A stretch of DNA of 64,000 bases from contig SGPL01000027.1 of NCBI GenBank assembly GCA_004802705.1, forward strand, positions 1 to 64,000, given 5' to 3'. The position numbers and the translations under genes are program-made. This stretch comes from Bondarzewia mesenterica (lineage: Eukaryota > Basidiomycota > Agaricomycetes > Russulales > Bondarzewiaceae). Within the stretch, counting starts at the first letter, position 1. Every line of letters starts with the position of its first letter. This document shows, in pieces, positions 24,873-36,160 of this stretch. A model generated the notes under the pieces. It was not told where the DNA came from and made no database searches. It saw only the letters and a list, made by a program, of their open reading frames with translations.

Positions 24873-25015
24873 GCGTCACAAACCCAGCAAGAGCAATGAC
24901 CGACGAGTGCTTGGAATAGGCAGCCAAACGAAATGCGAGCGCAACCGGCTATAGGAATAGAAGCAAATCGTGAACGACAACTGTTGAACACAAGAACATA
25001 TACAATGCCTTCAAT

Positions 25016-25750
25016 CTAGTCATACTTACCCACCTCCATGCAATCATATGCACCAGCCTGGAGGCAGGATGGCGTTCCCGTCGTCGAGTCCGCCAGCGGC
25101 CTAAGGCCCTGACTCTTCCCGAAACTTCCCTGCGTATCATCCAGCTCGTTCCAGTACCACTGCGGAAGAATCCCAACTCTCTCCTCACCGGCTTCGACTT
25201 CCTTGACGCCGGCCTCGTCGAGCAAGACCATGTCAACTCCCGATCGAGGCGTGAACTTGACGTGCCACACCTGTGCGCGCGCGTCACGGTGCGATGTCCC
25301 TGCCTGATCCTGCGCACTTCTTCGCAGCCATGACAGGAAGTCTTGGCCCCATGCAAGATTCACTTGTGGATCCCACGCTCCTGGTTTGTCGCAGGCCATA
25401 CGTGGCAGCTGCATCGTCTGGAATGACCGAACAGTAGTCGACAAGCATAGCGTTCAACTCCTATCCATCGCACTCTTCATATGGTGCCGTCAATATTCTT
25501 GCTCAAGCGGTAAGCAAGCAAGGCTCAGCTATTTTACACAAAGCAGACGCTAGACTCACTTGTTCATGACGCCTCACCAATCGACGACTCTCACATCCAC
25601 ATTCGCCATCCCTGCCTCGTTCTGCTTAGGCACCTTGGAATATGCCACCCATACTTTATCCACATCATCATCGGGATCCGTACGGACCTCCACGCATGCT
25701 TTCAACCCGGTCTCGCTATGCCCTGTGCGGAGATCGAAGTCGTATCTGTA
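25016..25750 (-). pseudogene. Rai1/DXO decapping nuclease gene, internally deleted and with stops
   Basis: Three pieces of a Rai1-like protein follow each other on the minus strand. First is VRVVDW-stop-GVMNK (the family has W-R-G-V-M, and the stop codon TGA is one transition from CGA). Next, after an intron-like gap, comes ILTAPYEECDG-stop-ELNAM. Then TTVRSFQTMQLPRM, DKPGAWDPQVNLAWGQDFLS, WHVKFTPRSGVDMVLLDEAG and VEAGEERVGILPQWYWNEL, the family C-terminus. The catalytic middle, normally more than 100 residues with the Glu/Asp metal ligands, is absent between ELNAM and TTVRSF. The gene is dead. A live Rai1 copy would process non-capped RNA 5' ends with Rat1. Confidence 0.7.
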
Positions 25751-25784
25751 TGGAGATTTAAGGATGCAAACTGCCAGCGGATGA

Positions 25785-26306
25785 GTAAAACATACCTGTG
25801 CTGGATTTCACGCCATATCTCCTCTTTTCCTACTCGCCTTTACAGAGTCGACGTCGAGGTCTACTTCCTCTTCGAGGTCCATGGCCTTTCTTCCATTTCC
25901 TCCTTGCTTGTAAACACCTCTGGATTATATATAGTGTTATTGCTGGACATGACAGAGGTTCGCGGCGTCCGCGGGGGGTGCGGTGAATGTGGGTTCATTT
26001 GAAAGCCTTCGCTTGATATCGCCTCGAATGATGGTGGGGCGGGCCGTCGGGGAGCGAGTCGGATGAGGACAGATGACTTTGTGAAGCAATTGGAAACGAC
26101 ATTGATGATATGACAGAGAATCGCACACTACAAAGTGCACTCGGTAGTTGGTAGATGACAATGGACAGGTAACAGATACGCGCTTGAGAACTGGGAGAGA
26201 ACACAGGCTCACACGTGGTTATGCGCGTCACGACTTGCGACAAACAACATCTAAACAGACGCGCTCATCGTGACCGCCGTCACCAGGATAGCGCAAGACA
26301 CAACCG
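25785..26306. other. Degenerate sequence, possible 5' flank of the Rai1 relic
   Basis: Short Asp/Glu-rich stretches on the minus strand (for example EEEVDLDVDSVKASRKR near 25850) may be remnants of upstream exons. No gene can be built. Confidence 0.35.
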
Positions 26307-26956
26307 ATGATGTCGTCTGGGACGCTCTCATCAATTCGCTCACCACCAACCCCTCGCTCTGATGCACACTCGCCACGACCACAATTTGACTCAGACTTAC
26401 TGAAAGCATATGTCAAGAAACTGCTGTCTACCACGCTTCAGGGCGCTTCTTGGCTAGAGGCGAAGGACCGCGATCGCCTGCGAAATTGGATGAAAGAAAT
26501 CGGAGAACGAGTGAAAGAAAGGATACTTGGTTCGTTCTCCCTCTCGTCACCATGGTATGTCGTCAAGTAACCCAGAACTTTCATAGAAATTGAGCCAAGA
26601 GGCTTGTAAGTCCGTTTTTCTGCGTACACTACCTTAGCTTTGAGCCTGTCTGGATGAATTTTTGGCACAAGCAAGTACATCGTATTGACTGAAATTAACG
26701 AGAATCTGGGACAAGGCGGACGGTGAGCATGATTGCACGTGCATTTCTTCGGAATATAGCCTGAGGTATTCTCTTGACCGCTTGCAGAGTGGACACGATT
26801 TGCCACTGGGAAGATTCAGACGCTGTTGTACAAGAAGTGCTGGTGAACGTAATTTCTTTTTGCTCATCTGTCTAGATCCGTTGCCTGATAGGGGACTTCT
26901 CTCCCCAAGGTTCTATAATCTGCATTTGTATAGCTTTTGCTGTGTGGACTGTATGA
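26307..26956 (+). CDS. Tctex1-type dynein light chain, last splice junction out of frame
   Basis: Exons 26307-26529, 26587-26605, 26672-26722 and 26788-26848 read a Tctex1-family chain: DLLKAYVKKLLSTTLQGASW, WMKEIGERVKER, FKYIVLTEINENLGQGGRVD and ICHWEDSDAVVQEVLVN. The last exon (26910-26956) gives the expected hydrophobic end SIICICIAFAVWTV and a TGA. Joining AAC|GTAATT at 26848 to the acceptor at 26909 leaves the frame one base short; one extra G at the donor would fix it. The gene may be intact with a sequencing slip, or recently broken. About 135 residues. The family's role is cargo binding in cytoplasmic dynein. Confidence 0.75.
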
Positions 26957-27057
26957 CATAGTCCTCCGTCAAGACCACCCATGATACCTGCTCGCATACA
27001 CTGTACTCCAGGAATACCCAGACGACTCGTGCACTAATGTAATGTCACTCCAGGATC

Positions 27058-27160
27058 AGCGACGCGCGCTCCGCGCAGCTCAAGAAACTGTACCGCGACA
27101 TCTCGTCCTTGGAGACCAAGGTCCTACGCGAGGATTCCAATGAGAACGTGGAGCATCTGT
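27058..27160 (+). pseudogene. Est1-family N-terminal fragment, opposite strand to the rest
   Basis: The plus strand reads ISDARSAQLKKLYRDISSLE then TKVLREDSNEN, closely resembling the conserved start of agaricomycete Est1-like proteins. It stops matching after about 33 residues. The remainder of such a gene lies inverted at 22930-24130, so the locus looks split by an inversion. Confidence 0.5.
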
Positions 27161-27955
27161 TTTTGATTCGTCGCAGGATTTCCTGTTCGAACATAGACGA
27201 GGGGGCGGAGAAGCCGTCGGTAATATTCGACGAGAGAGAGAAATTCGATGAGATTGTGGAGGGGGGCGTATAAAGGAACAACGAAGAGACAGAAACATAG
27301 AGCCAGAAGATTTCGGCGTGGGTGTTGGTTTGTGTGCCTGGACGGAAGATTGGACGGGGTCATCGAGGTGGGAGTTGTACAGCTGGCGCTGGGGCGGCTG
27401 CTCCCATACGTGACTCTGCCAGGGTTTCGGAGCTCCCTTGGGCGTATGCGAACTGCTGGCATCAGAAATCACCTCGGGCCCGGTAGTGCGGCACATGAAA
27501 ATGGGGTCGATGGTAGGATTGAACTTGGTGAGGAGATGCGAGATGCGGGCAAGCCTTGGGTAGGAGAATCGTCGACGCCGTTGTCAAAATAGGAGACGAG
27601 GACTTGAAGGTCGGCATGGCTTGTGCAGTGACGAAGGTAAGGGTGCAGCGTGTGTTGCTGGGGAGCGCTAGGTTACGAGATGTTCAAACTTCGTAGCGGC
27701 ACGCAACTCGACTTGTGCCACACTCTTTGTACTCTCTCGTGAAATCACGCAATAGTATTAAACTTCTAAGCTCTGAATTTCATAGATCCTGAGAGTGCTA
27801 CATAGTGCTGAAGGTATTTTAGTTTTCCTCATAGCGCGGGGTAAGTTCTAGATGAGATAGGCGCATTAGTATTCGCGACATAAGGCTTGACAGTATTCTC
27901 CACCGCTTACTTATGAACCGAGCAATTGTGCGTGCGACGCGATGAGGACGCATCC
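27161..27955. other. Spacer between the Est1 fragment and the transposon gene
   Basis: 795 bases. Open frames at 27080-27600 on both strands have no recognisable product. The transposon's right-hand gene end is at 27956, so its terminal repeat should lie in 27600-27950, but I could not match it to the other end by eye. Confidence 0.45.
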
Positions 27956-30900
27956 TCAATAAACTGTAATATAAGTGTGTCTGTCCTTGAATGAACTCAC
28001 ATAGAAAGTGGTGCATTCCTCTAAGACGTGGGAGCTGGTCCATGAGCGAGGTGCGATGGGACCGAATCTTGGGTACAGAAAGATACTGCGGCGGATGTTG
28101 TCGACGGAAATGACGGCAGCATGACGGCGGCCATTCTTGAAGGACCGAGTGATTTTATACATGAGATGGCTTCCGTCGGCAACAGCATCGAAGGGAGAGA
28201 ACCACTCAATGTAGGCGAGGTGTTTCGGGGGTGAAATGTTCGAAGGAAAGAGCACCCGTGCTGCCCGCACAGGAAGACTGAATATTACGCGAAGCTGCGC
28301 TACACGGTACCCTTCGAGCCCATCAGATTTAAACACGAAAGCATTCAAAAAATATAACATACATACCTTCTATACCAGAATCACGCCCATCTCCCAAGTT
28401 CACTAACACGGTATCAAACCGCCCGGCAACATCTCGACCCTGAGTGTCCTTGTACTTGGGTCTGGCTAAGGCTGCGTCGAGAGTTTCTTGAACGTTTTCA
28501 CGGCCCTGAGCATCGGCGTTCCAAAATTTAATTTTGTGGAAAGTCGGCACACTCTGAAAACGAAATGACTGCGATAGGTGGGTGGCTTGGCGTGTAACTT
28601 GCTGGGCAGATAGATAGGGTTCACGGAGCTGAATGATAAAACGGGCCAAAGCGACTCGGAAATCGATAGCGCCATACGCCGTCTCTAAGGTGGTGAAGCG
28701 TGCAGCTTTGACGTTGGGGAACCGAGCAATATGTGAGTGAAGTTTGCGAGGGATGTGGGGGGGATTGAGTGCGATCGGCCGCTCACCCGCAAGTCGCCAG
28801 CGGATGAAGAGCTCGTGTTGCAAAACCTTTTCTTTCCGCTGGAGCCAAACCGTCATCTGAGCGTACTCGTCCTTGTGATTTGTCGCGCGATAGGCATCTT
28901 TGGTGAAATCAATATGCAAGCGTTCCGAGTATTCAGTATTAAAATTATCTGTAGTTCCGAGTAGTTTGATCGACGCGACGTAGTGCACCAACGCGTGGAG
29001 TTTTGGTAGGTTGAAGTCCTCGCGGACACCGATCTCGAGGAAGATATCTTTATTGGCATGAAAACGCTTGAGTGCATCGTCGAGGTAGCCAAGAGTCGTG
29101 TCCGTGTGAGAAGGATATTGTGCTAGGTACAGAAAATCCAGGAGTGCACGGACGGCACGGTAGATACGGATCGGGGAGCGGCCATCGCGTAGGCGAAGGT
29201 CGACAATCAAACCGAGAAGTATCTTGCATATCTCGCGATGCTCTGCGCCAGAGACACGAGACAAATGCGAGATACCGTTGATGAAGAGGCGGACATTATG
29301 ACTTGGTGGCATTCGGCGAGCACGAGCATCGATCTCAGCCTCACCAAAACTGTCCTTGAGCCATGAAATAAGGTGCTTCAGCATGCCTTGATAGAGCTGG
29401 TGGAGTATGTCTGGGGTGATAGCGCGGTAGATGTTGGCGAATGGAAGTCCCTGCCAAAATGGACAATGAATGGGCTTGATTCCCGCCTCCTTACAAGCTT
29501 TAACGAAGGCCTCGGGCCCACGATCCATACTCGCGAGCGCCTCAAGCACCATCCCAATATTCCTTAGCTCGCACGGAACACCAAAGTTACCCAGATCTTC
29601 ATTCTTTGTGCTGCCCTTGGGACACTCACCCGTCTTGCAACCCGCCACTAGAACCTGTTCCGGATAGTCTCCAACAAATGCCGCAAAAATTGGATGACCA
29701 CGGCGCACAACGCCGTAGCCATCAGCCATGGCGACTCCATTCTTGCCATACTTCTTCAGAGGCTGAACGATTTTGCGCATGCACGCATGGAAAAGGTTGG
29801 ACAGAGCACGGCGGCGAGTGTCATCATGCTGGATGTGTTTGAGACCGGTTGCAGGGAGATAACCCAACAGAATTTGGGCACGGCGTGAGGGTTTGCGACG
29901 AATCTCTTTGGGTATATTGCCGATGGTGATGTACACTGGATAAGCCGACTTGTTTCGGAACAGAGTCAACTGTGTCTTGTCGGATGATAGAATGATAGGA
30001 ATGACAGTTGCGCCGGCGTTGGAAGCTTCCAGCAGCTCCTAAAGTGATGTTAGTTCATGTCAGATCTCAGGAAATCAAACGTACTTGGATTTCCCACCAC
30101 CAGTTGCCCGTGTGCACGTCATGATAGATCCGATTGGACTTGTCCTCGTCAGTGAAAACACGGATCGGAGCGTTAGCAAGGAAGGGAGCAAACTCCGGAT
30201 CGCCGTAAAGTGCCTGAATGCATTGGATGATGTTGCGAAAGTACACATCGAATGGTACGCCGTCCACAACAATTGTCTGTCGTTTGAACTGTGGACGACT
30301 AGGTAACTTCTCGTCGATGATTGCATTGAGCTCTTTTGATGTCTTGTATGAAAGACCAAGTCTCTCGTGGATCTGTTCGTACGAAGATAAGCTGTATGTA
30401 TGTGTATAAGTTTACGAGTGGGCGAACTTACTCCTTCAATGTTTAACAGCTCCGAAACGGCAGTGGAGCTCGGGCCACGTAACTTCGCCCAGCGAGCAAC
30501 TTCCCAATCAGTCCTGGATATGAATGGTGTCCATATATTCGGAGTTGGCTCGCCTAAGCCTGAGAGCGTGTGGTGGTACTCCTCGTACATAGACGTCCCC
30601 TCGTTCCGGACTGCAGCCCCAGCGGCACCCTTCCAAAATGGGAGAATGTGCGAATCTTTCCACAGATCCTCCTCCTCTTCTAGTCGGGCATTACGATTCA
30701 GTTCGGCAACTTCATCCTCGTCCATAGGAGCCGGGTCGAAGTTTTGAGCTTCCAGCAGGAGGGCTGCAGCAGGAGCCTCCCATCCTGGCTCGTCATCGTC
30801 GATCTCTCCATCGTCATCATCATTCTCACCATCATGAGGTGCGTTAGGTTCTAGATGGAGCGCTGCCTCGTCTTCATCCCCCCCAACCAAACTCATCCTC

Positions 30901-31140
30901 TGCATACTCATTACCGAAAAAATCGCCTTCAAAAATTTGATGGGCTGGCTCAGCGACAGGGGAACTAGGAGTGGGTGGTCGATGAGCTAGTTGAGTTGTG
31001 CTAGGGCCAGCCTGGGGCCGTTGCGAGCGATTCTGGGTGCGGAAGGCTAAGCAACGGGGATCTGCCGATGTTCGTAAATGGTTAGTAAATGTCTTAGTTT
31101 CATAAGAGATCATGCCGCAGCCACGACATGTATAAGGCAT
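27956..31140 (-). mobile_element. Plavaka-type (CACTA-like) DNA transposon, transposase gene
   Basis: Exons (transcript order) 30432-31140, 30085-30372, 28367-30038 and 27956-28311 encode about 1007 residues once a single frameshift is allowed for. The N-terminus is a C2H2-like finger (YTCRGCGMISYETKTFTNHL). An acidic linker and blocks typical of Plavaka transposases follow: NIWTPFISRTDWEVARWAKL, VDGVPFDVYFRNIIQCIQAL, DVHTGNWWWEIQ, SSDKTQLTLFRNKSAYPVYI, ILHQLYQGMLKHLISWLKD, NTEYSERLHIDF, ending SSHVLEECTTFYVSSF. The frame breaks once, in a run of seven C on the plus strand at about 30878-30884 where six keep frame. No other stop. Terminal inverted repeats and target duplication were not resolved, so the coordinates cover the gene only. 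By family the ORF cuts and pastes the element. Confidence 0.82.
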
Positions 31141-31475
31141 GTTAAACCACGGAAGAAGAGATGGTTGGATTCCCTAAAAATAATTGTGTTGAGGCAAGAA
31201 TTAATAGAAGGACGGCGAAAGAGCACTGTGGCGGGATAAGATGGCAAAACATGTGGATCTACGTAATTTTGCAGTATATAATCAGTGTTGCCACGACAGC
31301 AAGTTCAACACAACTCACCATCGTACCACCTAATTGCTCAAAAAAAGCTTCGATCCTTCCAACCAGACTGCCGCCTCTTTTCTCATTTCTTCCTGTTGAC
31401 TCTTCCTCTCATTCTTCATCTCATTTCTTCATAGTCTTGCTCTACCTGGTGTGGATTCCGCACTCGTAATTGGAG
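31141..31475. other. Transposon flank / promoter region
   Basis: 335 bases between the divergent transposase and DUF6532-like starts. The transposon's 5' end must lie here. No clear repeat seen. Confidence 0.45.
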
Positions 31476-34326
31476 ATGGAAAAACAAAACAGTCAGTCAA
31501 GTTCTCAAAACGTGGATGAAATGCTCGTGGACATACCTGCAACCAATCGGTGGGCAAAAGCTGCTGCAACTCGTGCGCGAAAGAGAATGGAAAAGGAGGT
31601 GGCGGCTGCAGGCAGTGAATCAGGTGGGCCATCCGTGTTAGCGGGGGATGATACGACGGATCTTGTCGGTAAGTAAAGCTGAATACCTCTACGAGTTGAA
31701 ATGCACTCATCATCTATATAGAAGGTAGCCGGTCAGCGAAGCAGAAAGCACTCAAGGATCGAGGTGAATAAGTCTCACATGCTGTTCAAATTTATCAATG
31801 GCCACTAATCTTGACATTCACGGCTTGACATGGATTGAATAGTTTGGGGAAAAAAGGGAAAAAACTCGGTGGCTAGTTCGAACAGAAAACCGATTGATGA
31901 TAAAGATTACGTGGGTGGAAAGGAGGGTAAAGGGGATAAGCGTACATCTAGAAAGCGAGCGCAGTCAACGACAGAAGTGAATGCGAAGAAGACAAAAGGT
32001 GATTAGATCAATTTGACAATAATAGTCATTCCTATACTCATCTTGCCTATTCATTCATCGTCACAGTATCCAAATCCTCTAAGCGTGCTAACCAGGAAAC
32101 ATTGGAGCCAAAGAAAGTGATGAAGACGAATGGTTAGTTCATTGGTGATGTGCTTGATCAGGTTTGATTAGACCACTCACCGACGCCGAGCAGCTCAACT
32201 TCTACCTGTCGAGTCTGATGATGATGCGGCACAGGTTACAAATAACATGCAGCATGACGCTATCTCCGATGCTGAGGCTGTGGATGTTGAGATGTTGAAT
32301 GTCGGTGATGGACTAACGACAGATGCTACCAAAAAAGTTGATGAAGATGGACCGTCCGATATGGAGGATGGGTTAGCGCAGAGTGATTATGAAAAGCCTG
32401 AAAGTGATGAAGGATTCATCAGCCCTGATGAAAATGAGGAGACGAATGAGCGAAAGAAAGATGGAAGAGGAGTACGAGCGAAGCGCTTTGCTGAACGGAT
32501 CACACAAGCGGTGAGCAATATTTTCACTCTTTCAATGGCAATATTGTATGAATGATATCGTAGATTCCAATATGGGATCAGCAAAGCGCTTCGGAAGAAG
32601 AGGAAGAAGATGCTCTACCTTCTATTTTGACGTTCGTACAATGTCCTCGTATTATTTTCCAATCCTCTAACTCGCATCCGCATACCGTAATGCTATCTAG
32701 TAGCAGATCAACTAGTTTGTCATTGGTGGGAGCGTCACGTACCTCACAGAAACCTTCCCACTCTCCGTCCCTAGCACCGTCAAGTCAGAATGAGCTTCAA
32801 GTTCAGCGTATAGGTAACATACCTGCTAAAACAAGATCTGACTCACGATCGAATGCGAGACCCATTTTTTCACAATTTCTTATCCTTTGCTAATGAAATA
32901 TCCCTGACAGGAATCAAAAAGTCGCAGCGCATCAAGGTCTACAACGGGTTCAGTACAGCTGATTGCAAATACGAACCTGCCTCAGCTCAGCTTGAAACGT
33001 GCTGATCCATCTGCTGACTCCAATGCCTATAAAGAAGATATGATAGACGTTCGGAAGGAGAAATCCCGAACATACAAGGTATGCTGTCACAAATTATAGT
33101 CATACAACTAACGATGGAGCTTTCAACAGAATAAGATCGTACCTGACGAGACTGATTCCAAGGCATCTCAACAGCTACCGCTTGTGGATATCGAGTCTAG
33201 TGATGGGGAGGAAGACGTCAAGCCGCAGGCACGGGACAGGCCTAAGACGCAGGCAGTTGTGAAGTGGCCATCATCGACAGACGTTGTCAAGAACAATGGC
33301 AAGGTACTTATGACAAACCAGACAGGCGCGGTTCGCAAAGTCATTTCTCTGGCATGCACACTCTACGTCCCTATGTTCCTTTGCTTTGATTATGCTTTTC
33401 CTGCACCTGATGCTCGCGATGCAAATATTTTTGGAGCTCTCATTGATTCAGCGGAGTCACTCAAGGCCACGGAGATTTCAGAACGTTTGGTGGCAGACCC
33501 TGATTATGTAGATCTCATGGCAACAATAGTGAGTACATTTCATCTCCTCGATGTATCGTCTTTGTAACACAAGCATAGCCCGATGAACGAATTCCATCGT
33601 TTCGCAACAAGTTCAAAAGATTGGGGATAGAAGTTATCAAGGACGGCGCATTCTCTTTCCATGATATTCCCGACGCGAAGTTTATCTCTACCATTGCTGC
33701 CTTGCTCAACAACGAGAAGTATATTTTTCCAGGCAACGCTTTGGTATCTGATTTTGCATATTTATGGCTTCTAATTTTACATGATCTGACTACAGCATTT
33801 CTATCTAGAATGGCAAGTTCAAATTTACGCAGCCGTTCTGTCATCCTTCGATTGCAGCGGTCATTCGAAAAGCATTCTTCGTCCCAGACCCCCCGAGCAA
33901 GCCGCTCGCAACATTTGCTCCAGATTCTTTCAAATCAAGCATTTCAACCGGCACGGAGGCAGATGAGCCCGAGCTACCTCGGGCTATGGTAGCGCTTGCC
34001 GCTACAGTGGTATGTACTCATTAATGAATCGCAATTGATACTCTTATGTGTTTGCTCAGGTTGGTTCTGGTATCGAGGAGTATCAAAGTGGTCGAGTTCG
34101 GAAGTCCATCGACTTTTCGTACAATAGTTATGGCGCTGAGGGTAAACCATATACCACGCACATGAAGCTACTCAACAAGATGCACAAGGAGAACGTTAGC
34201 GGTTATCACAAGATTATGCATCATATCTACGTTCAGGCGACGTATGTTTTTGTTCATTCATGTTATGGTTATAATTCTTACAGATATAATCTAGTGCTCT
34301 ATCCTCGGGCTCTAGCAGTTCCATAA
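31476..34326 (+). CDS. DUF6532-like basidiomycete protein
   Basis: About 13 exons: 31476-31668, 31722-31763, 31843-31998, 32067-32132, 32194-32510, 32564-32631, 32701-about 32805, 32911-33078, 33130-33528, 33579-33743, 33809-34009, 34060-34241, 34284-34326. The first half is low-complexity and Lys/Glu/Asp-rich with a nuclear-protein look (NRWAKAAATRARKRMEKEV, SRKRAQSTTE). The second half has the DUF6532 order: AFPAPDARDANIFGALIDSA, DPDYVDLMATIPDERIPSFR, KYIFPG, QPFCHPSIAAVIRKAFF, ELPRAMVALAATVVGSGIEE and ENVSGYHKIMHHIY. All junctions keep frame except exon 7 to 8, where I chose a donor near 32805 because the GTAACA donor at 32815 is out of phase. Function unknown. Such genes are multicopy in mushrooms and often sit near transposons, as here. 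Confidence 0.72.
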
Positions 34327-34900
34327 CATCAATCAACCCTCACGTTATCTTAGCGGATATCAGTGGAGATCTTTGAGTCAGCTAGTTTTGCTGCTGTTGA
34401 GAGCCGTTCACCTTTATATACTCATCATTATATCCTCAATCTTTCTCAAACATCTCAGCTCAGCCTCTTTCTTACATATTTTAGCTCATATATCTTGACA
34501 ATTCTCTGCTGTTCCTATGGTTGATAGTTAATTGATTGCTTTTGCTGCAGCAATATTTTTAGCTGATAATTAATTTTTTTGGTATATATTATGGGTAAAT
34601 AATTAATATTTAAGATATTATCTTGAGCTTATTAAGCAAGGTGCTGTGAGAAAAGATGCATGACATACTATCAGTCAAAAAAGCTCATATAAGCCAAAAT
34701 AAGATCTCATCAGGCAAACTGTAAATACAAAGTAAGCTTATCTTAAACTTATAGCAATAATGCCTGAAATGCTCTACCAAGGCCTTATAAGTGCTTATAA
34801 GGGGTTTTTCAGGAGGGGAGTGATTTCCTGATGCCGCCCAACCCTCGCTTAGCATATGCGAGACTAACCATCTTTATCCTCCCCTTTAAGCCCGACCTTC
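34327..34900. repeat. AT-rich block with recurring CTTATAA-type words
   Basis: 574 bases, markedly AT-rich, with repeated short words such as cttataa and gcttat on both strands around 34620-34800. No coding potential. It could be the decayed end of a mobile element. Confidence 0.4.
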
Positions 34901-34919
34901 TAGAATTTCACAGGTATCC

Positions 34920-36160
34920 CGCTACCTCTCGTAATTCCTTCTGTATCTCCCCTCACTAGCTCAATTCCCCTTCTCTTGCCCACTTTCTTTGAACTGATTG
35001 ACGCCGTCCACTCCTTTATCTCCTGCCCATGGTTTTCCTCTGCTCTCTCATCAGTTTATCCCCCACATTATTCCTCTTTCCTCTATGAAGTTTCCCTCCT
35101 TTTTCTCCAACGCCTCTCCCTTAATCCCATCCATCCGCCCTTCTTCCTCAGATATCACCCTGCATGAGATTCCCACAGGCGTTCACACAACCTTTCCCCT
35201 TGAGCGTTTAGTCACTCGCCCTCCCTCCCCACAACGCCTCCCTCGCACTCACGCCAACCAAGATATCCCCGTTCACGCTTGGCTCAGAGCCACTGATCCT
35301 CGTGGTTTTGAATACTCCTCATGGATCGTAGCCTGTCAACCCACTCATCCCATTCGCATTGGCGCCAAGGTTACCATCTTTGATAATGATGGCTCTCCCA
35401 CTAGTGCCACAGGGCATATCATCAGCATCAGGACGCTGGAGAGGAACTGAATTGAATTTAGCATTCGCTCCTCCCTTCATCAGGCCACCTACCTCGCAGT
35501 GCCCGTTCAATGGACCACCATTCCCTTCTTCGTGCGCGCTCTCAGGTTTATCATCTTGCCTTGGCTGGAGGACTCCATCCCCCCTATCTCTCCCAACAAG
35601 CTCGCCACCCCTTTCTCCAAGCCGTTCGCACAGGTTCCTCACTGCCCACATCTTGCCCCCCTTGATGTAGACCAGCCAGCAAATCCCAGTGCGCTCACCC
35701 TATCCTCCCCGCACTCTCCTCCAACCAGCTTCCTCACAGTCTGAAGCCCACCCCCTCAACTCATACCCTGAGCCCTACCCAGCGGGCCCAGACCCACATG
35801 GTGTCCACTCAACCGGCTCTCCTCCCTTATCTCCCGCCACTCCACTCCCTCAAATCTTCGCAGCATCACCTTCTTCCCCTGCCCTGGCAGGCAATCCCGG
35901 CCCTCGGAGCCCGAGCTGCTCAGCGTGATCCCTCCCGCCCTCGCAGCTCGCCTCGGCCCGGGTTTTGTTTTGTCGGGGCTGGAAAGCGCCCGAGCTTTCG
36001 CCCGTCTCGCCTTCCTTTCCCCTTCGCTTTCTTTTCTGCTTCTTTGTGCCTGTCTGATCCCAGCCCCTTCTTACATTGTTTCCCTTCACTCCTCGTGCCG
36101 CTTTGATCGCGCTCTATCCTTTCACTTAGCCATCGCTTCTCGTCCTGTCATCTAATCACG
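34920..36160 (+). other. Pyrimidine-skewed tract
   Basis: For about 1.2 kb the plus strand is dominated by C and T, with purines scarce, unlike the sequence on either side. The interrupted Pro/Ser-rich frame at 34998-35744 lies inside it. Such strand asymmetry over a kilobase is not typical of the genes in this window. Confidence 0.6.
34998..35744 (+). pseudogene. Proline/serine-rich reading frame broken by one stop, unknown
   Basis: One frame is open from 34998 to 35744 except for a TGA at 35448-35450. Upstream it includes PVHAWLRATDPRGFEYSSWI and KVTIFDNDGSPTSATGHIIS. Downstream it includes YLAVPVQWTTIPFFVRALRF. The middle part has varied, non-repetitive composition, which favours real former coding sequence. 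I do not recognise the family; an element-encoded protein is possible given the neighbouring transposon. Confidence 0.4.

Noticed and set aside
27700..27800. Possible CACTA-like terminal inverted repeat of the Plavaka element (gagtgc and tagtgc words).
   Set aside because: No inverted partner was found by eye at 31140-31330, so the ends were left undefined.
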